From positions 1 to 64,000 of the forward strand of contig JAGAZB010000002.1 in NCBI GenBank assembly GCA_017940255.1: a DNA stretch of 64,000 nucleotides, written 5' to 3'. This stretch comes from Treponema sp. Its GTDB lineage: Bacteria; Spirochaetota; Spirochaetia; Treponematales; Treponemataceae. Positions within the stretch are counted from its first letter, which is position 1, and every line of letters begins with the position of its first letter. The notes beneath the pieces are model-generated. The model worked only from the letters and a program-made list of their open reading frames with translations. It was not told the DNA's origin and ran no database searches. Below, one piece after another: positions 61,751-64,000 of this stretch. Both the position numbers and the translations under genes were made by a program.

Positions 61751-62543
61751 TTCCTGCCTCCTGCGAATCTGGTAATTCAACTACAATTCCGTCTCCCCAT
61801 GAACTTGCGTCAAGGTAAGTGTTATCTTTACTGCTGTTCCAATGGATAAGGCGTGAACGTTCTTTTCCGCCATCGGCATCGTTTATCTGGAAATCGCCAC
61901 GAACTTTCTGTTTTGGCTTTAATTTTTTTATACTTAAAAGTGAGAATGGAACTGCGGCTTCAATTGTGTAACCATGTTCGCGGTAAACAACTGCAGCTTT
62001 AATACTTCCACTCATAGAAACATCGTTTACGCTTACGTCGTAAGCAGTTTTGTTTGTTTTGCTTTGTGGAACAATTCTTACACGATGATCTGTAGGCTTA
62101 TAGAAAGTGTGATAACCTGTATCTGTTCCGAAGAAAAATTCAATTGAATCATCGCGCCAGGCTTGAGGAGCCGGGAACTTATTTTCCTGTGGTTCATCGT
62201 CTAAAATATCTGCATAAATATATACGAATGAATCATCTGCTCTAACTTTAAACAATCCGTCTGTATTTTGTGGATTAAACATACCACCATAAACCATGCG
62301 GCGAACACGAATTCCCTCAAGACCTTCCCATTCGGCAAATTCGCCATCTACAACAGGTGAATTAGAACTTGAGTAATACACTTTAAAGTTTTTTTCCTGT
62401 TCGCCAGCATCTGCAAAGGCCTCTTCGGGAGGGAAATATGGAGGCTCAATAATTTTTTTTGCATTTACAGTAAGACAAGATGAAAGGATTACAGACAAAA
62501 GCCCTGTCATCAATCCTCCGTAAACTACATTTAGTTTTTTCAT
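61743..62543 (-). CDS. CBM9/DOMON-like lipoprotein
   Basis: The 266-residue protein has a lipoprotein signal (lipobox LSSC, Cys23) and a carbohydrate-binding family 9-like domain (about 55-262): SNSPVVDGEFAEWEGLEGIR, DSFVYIYADILDDEPQENKF, RDDSIEFFFGTDTGYHTFYK, HGYTIEAAVPFSLLSIKK. Such domains bind sugar ends or haem; here glucan binding is inferred from neighbours. The stop codon overlaps the start of the glycosidase-barrel gene (ATGAATAA), so the two are translated together, as expected if this protein assists the enzyme. SD AAGGAAGG. Confidence 0.82.
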   Translation of the reverse strand: MKKLNVVYGGLMTGLLSVILSSCLTVNAKKIIEPPYFPPEEAFADAGEQEKNFKVYYSSSNSPVVDGEFAEWEGLEGIRVRRMVYGGMFNPQNTDGLFKVRADDSFVYIYADILDDEPQENKFPAPQAWRDDSIEFFFGTDTGYHTFYKPTDHRVRIVPQSKTNKTAYDVSVNDVSMSGSIKAAVVYREHGYTIEAAVPFSLLSIKKLKPKQKVRGDFQINDADGGKERSRLIHWNSSKDNTYLDASSWGDGIVVELPDSQEAGNE

Positions 62544-62570
62544 TCTATCCTTCCTTTAGATTTCCTCTCC

Positions 62571-62655
62571 GATATTTTCTGATGTAAAACAAGTGGGCCG
62601 CGGGACAAGGCCACCCTGAATACAAGGCCGCCCGCAGAATCCCCACGAGCGGGAC
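62571..62655. repeat. GC-rich structured spacer
   Basis: This stretch is far richer in G+C than its AT-rich surroundings. It contains two GGCCTTGT units, CCCGC/GCGGG arms and an outer AAGTGTGGG/CCCACTT pair on the minus strand. There is no gene. It may be an intercistronic hairpin that protects the sugar-binding protein mRNA upstream or reduces read-through into the enzymes downstream. Confidence 0.5.
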
Positions 62656-62667
62656 GCCCCACACTTT

Positions 62668-64000
62668 TTACATTCCAAGTTTTGCCTTGTTTTCCTGCAT
62701 CAATTTAGTCTGAGCAGCAATTACCTTATCAATACCCTTGTCTTTCTTGTACTTGTTGAAGTCTTTTACAAGAGTGTCGAATTCAGCTTCTGTCTTTGCA
62801 CGAATCAACTGAGGAAGTACCTTACCCCAGCGGCGCTGAATGTCTTCGTAAATCAGCTGTTCTTCTGAACCGATTGGCAAAGTAAGCCCATCATAAGCAG
62901 CGAATGAATGAACATAAGGACGTGTCCAAAGCTGTGGCTGTCCAAGTGAAGGTGCGTATTCTACGCCCCACTGAGCCTGCCATGCTGTGTCCATAAGCAT
63001 CCAGTATGTGAACATAATTCCAACATCAGTTTCCTGCTTGTTCTTATCTGTTGAATCAAGCTTTTTCATTTCTGGTGTGAGTTCTGGAATTCCGTCTTTG
63101 TTGATAATGTATGTTTTGTCTTTAATACCAAAGTTTGTGTCCATCTGACCTTCATCACTAATGAGGTATGAAAGGAACTGAATAGCACGAGCCTTGTCTT
63201 TACAATTCTTAGAAATCAAAGTAACTGTCCAACCAGCAATTCCGCCACCAGCGAGTGTTGGATCATCACCCTTAGAATTCTTTGGACCATCAACTGCAAT
63301 GTAAACCGAGTTAGGATCGTTTGCATAAAGTGCGTGCTGAGCAGCCTGCATATCCCAGTTCTGATAAAGCATACAGAAGTAGCGTCCCTGAGCGGCTTTT
63401 TCTTCAATCTGGCTTCTCTTATCTACGAACATATCTGTTGGAATAAGTCCTTCTGAATGAGCCTGGCGAAGAGCCTTCATCCAGCGGATATACTCTGGGT
63501 CATCTGTAAGACCAAGGTCTGCATTTACAAACTTTCCGTCTTTTTCTGGAGCAATTGCCAGGAAGTGAGCAAGGTAGCCCTGGAGCTGAGAGTTACCAGT
63601 GTCGCTGAATTCATTTGTTGTGAAAGGAATAAGTGGCTGACCATTTACAGTTGGGAACTTAGCTTTTGCAGCGCGGAGAGCCTTAACAAATCCTTCTGGA
63701 GTTGTCATATCAGGTTTTCCAAGTGCTTCGTACATATCCTTGCGAACAAGGAAAGTTTCGTTTGAAGTGAGTTTTCCTGCGTAGTTCTTATAGTCTGTTG
63801 GTGTGTAAGATGCGTTTGGATAACCGTAAACGTGTCCATCAGCCTGTCTGTACCAGCCCAACTTGTCTGGATTTGCAACTTTAAAGAAATATGGGTCGTA
63901 TTTTTTTGCAAGTTCATCGAGCGGTTCAACAAGACCTGCATCAATCATCATAGGAATCTGACCTTCCCACCATCCCAATGTAATGAGGTCTGGAAGAGCA
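62668..64000 (-). CDS. ABC transporter extracellular sugar-binding protein (partial)
   Basis: The reading frame continues past the right edge, so the N-terminus is missing; within the window it encodes about 443 residues starting ALPDLITLGWWEGQIPMMID. It matches large family 1 / LplA-type solute-binding proteins: GLVEPLDELAKKYDPYFFKV, YGYPNASYTPTDYKNYAGKL, GRYFCMLYQNWDMQAAQHAL, SYLISDEGQMDTNFGIKD. Such proteins capture oligosaccharides for an ABC permease, expected upstream beyond the window. Its place before the CBM9 protein and glycosidases makes it part of the glucan locus. Confidence 0.88.
   Translation of the reverse strand, partial: ALPDLITLGWWEGQIPMMIDAGLVEPLDELAKKYDPYFFKVANPDKLGWYRQADGHVYGYPNASYTPTDYKNYAGKLTSNETFLVRKDMYEALGKPDMTTPEGFVKALRAAKAKFPTVNGQPLIPFTTNEFSDTGNSQLQGYLAHFLAIAPEKDGKFVNADLGLTDDPEYIRWMKALRQAHSEGLIPTDMFVDKRSQIEEKAAQGRYFCMLYQNWDMQAAQHALYANDPNSVYIAVDGPKNSKGDDPTLAGGGIAGWTVTLISKNCKDKARAIQFLSYLISDEGQMDTNFGIKDKTYIINKDGIPELTPEMKKLDSTDKNKQETDVGIMFTYWMLMDTAWQAQWGVEYAPSLGQPQLWTRPYVHSFAAYDGLTLPIGSEEQLIYEDIQRRWGKVLPQLIRAKTEAEFDTLVKDFNKYKKDKGIDKVIAAQTKLMQENKAKLGM

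Overview
The window is a piece of a spirochaete chromosome, almost certainly a host-associated, carbohydrate-fermenting Treponema (gut or rumen type). The evidence is the AT-rich coding, the treponemal order of the ribosomal operons (no fusA, adk, map or infA inserted), an Asn at the RpoB position tied to natural rifampicin resistance in spirochaetes, a PlzA-like PilZ protein, a tetratricopeptide protein and cNMP-binding protein beside murB, and many lipoproteins with loose spirochaetal lipoboxes. Genus is an inference from memory of gene order and protein style, not from a search.

Layout. 1-5.5 kb: murB, a double cyclic-nucleotide-domain protein, an exported protein, a DUF192 protein, then a TPR protein and a PilZ protein on the minus strand. 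5.6-34 kb: one 28 kb block of translation and transcription genes, all on the minus strand and read right to left. It has three transcription units. The first starts at a strong promoter near 34.05 kb and runs tRNA-Thr, rpmG, tRNA-Trp, secE, nusG, rplK, rplA, rplJ, rplL, rpoB, rpoC. The second is rpsL, rpsG. The third is tuf followed by the fused S10-spc-alpha cluster from rpsJ to rplQ and a small zinc-ribbon protein. Each unit ends in a clear intrinsic terminator, and structured spacers sit at tuf/rpsJ, secY/rpmJ, rplJ/rplL and rplL/rpoB.

34-46.8 kb: cysE; a soluble [FeFe]-hydrogenase-like protein fused to a chemoreceptor signalling domain; a likely free-standing small RNA; radA; an hsp20 gene behind a textbook sigma-54 promoter; pgsA, a cytidylate-kinase-like protein, a Nudix hydrolase, two envelope proteins, a YdbC/PC4 protein, holA-lexA and ptsH-hprK.

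46.8-57.5 kb is the accessory part: two Rpn-family (PD-(D/E)XK) nuclease genes that share a 3' tail and an upstream hairpin repeat, four copies of that repeat, five exported lipoproteins with acidic or Ser/Gly-rich linkers, an HPF-like ribosome hibernation factor, rpoN (sigma-54) and a DUF1015 protein. 57.6-64 kb looks like a beta-glucan utilisation locus read leftward: a sugar-binding protein cut by the window edge, a CBM9-like lipoprotein, a 1047-residue protein joining a clan-A-type glycosidase barrel to a probable outer-membrane beta-barrel, and a GH16 endoglucanase lipoprotein.

Best candidates for something new: the hydrogenase-chemoreceptor with its neighbouring anti-Shine-Dalgarno-like small RNA; the sigma-54/enhancer arrangement on hsp20 in the same window as rpoN; the Rpn-nuclease/hairpin-repeat modules; the glycosidase-porin fusion; AAATTC/GAATTT palindromes at all three ribosomal promoters; and a tRNA-Thr with three non-canonical positions.
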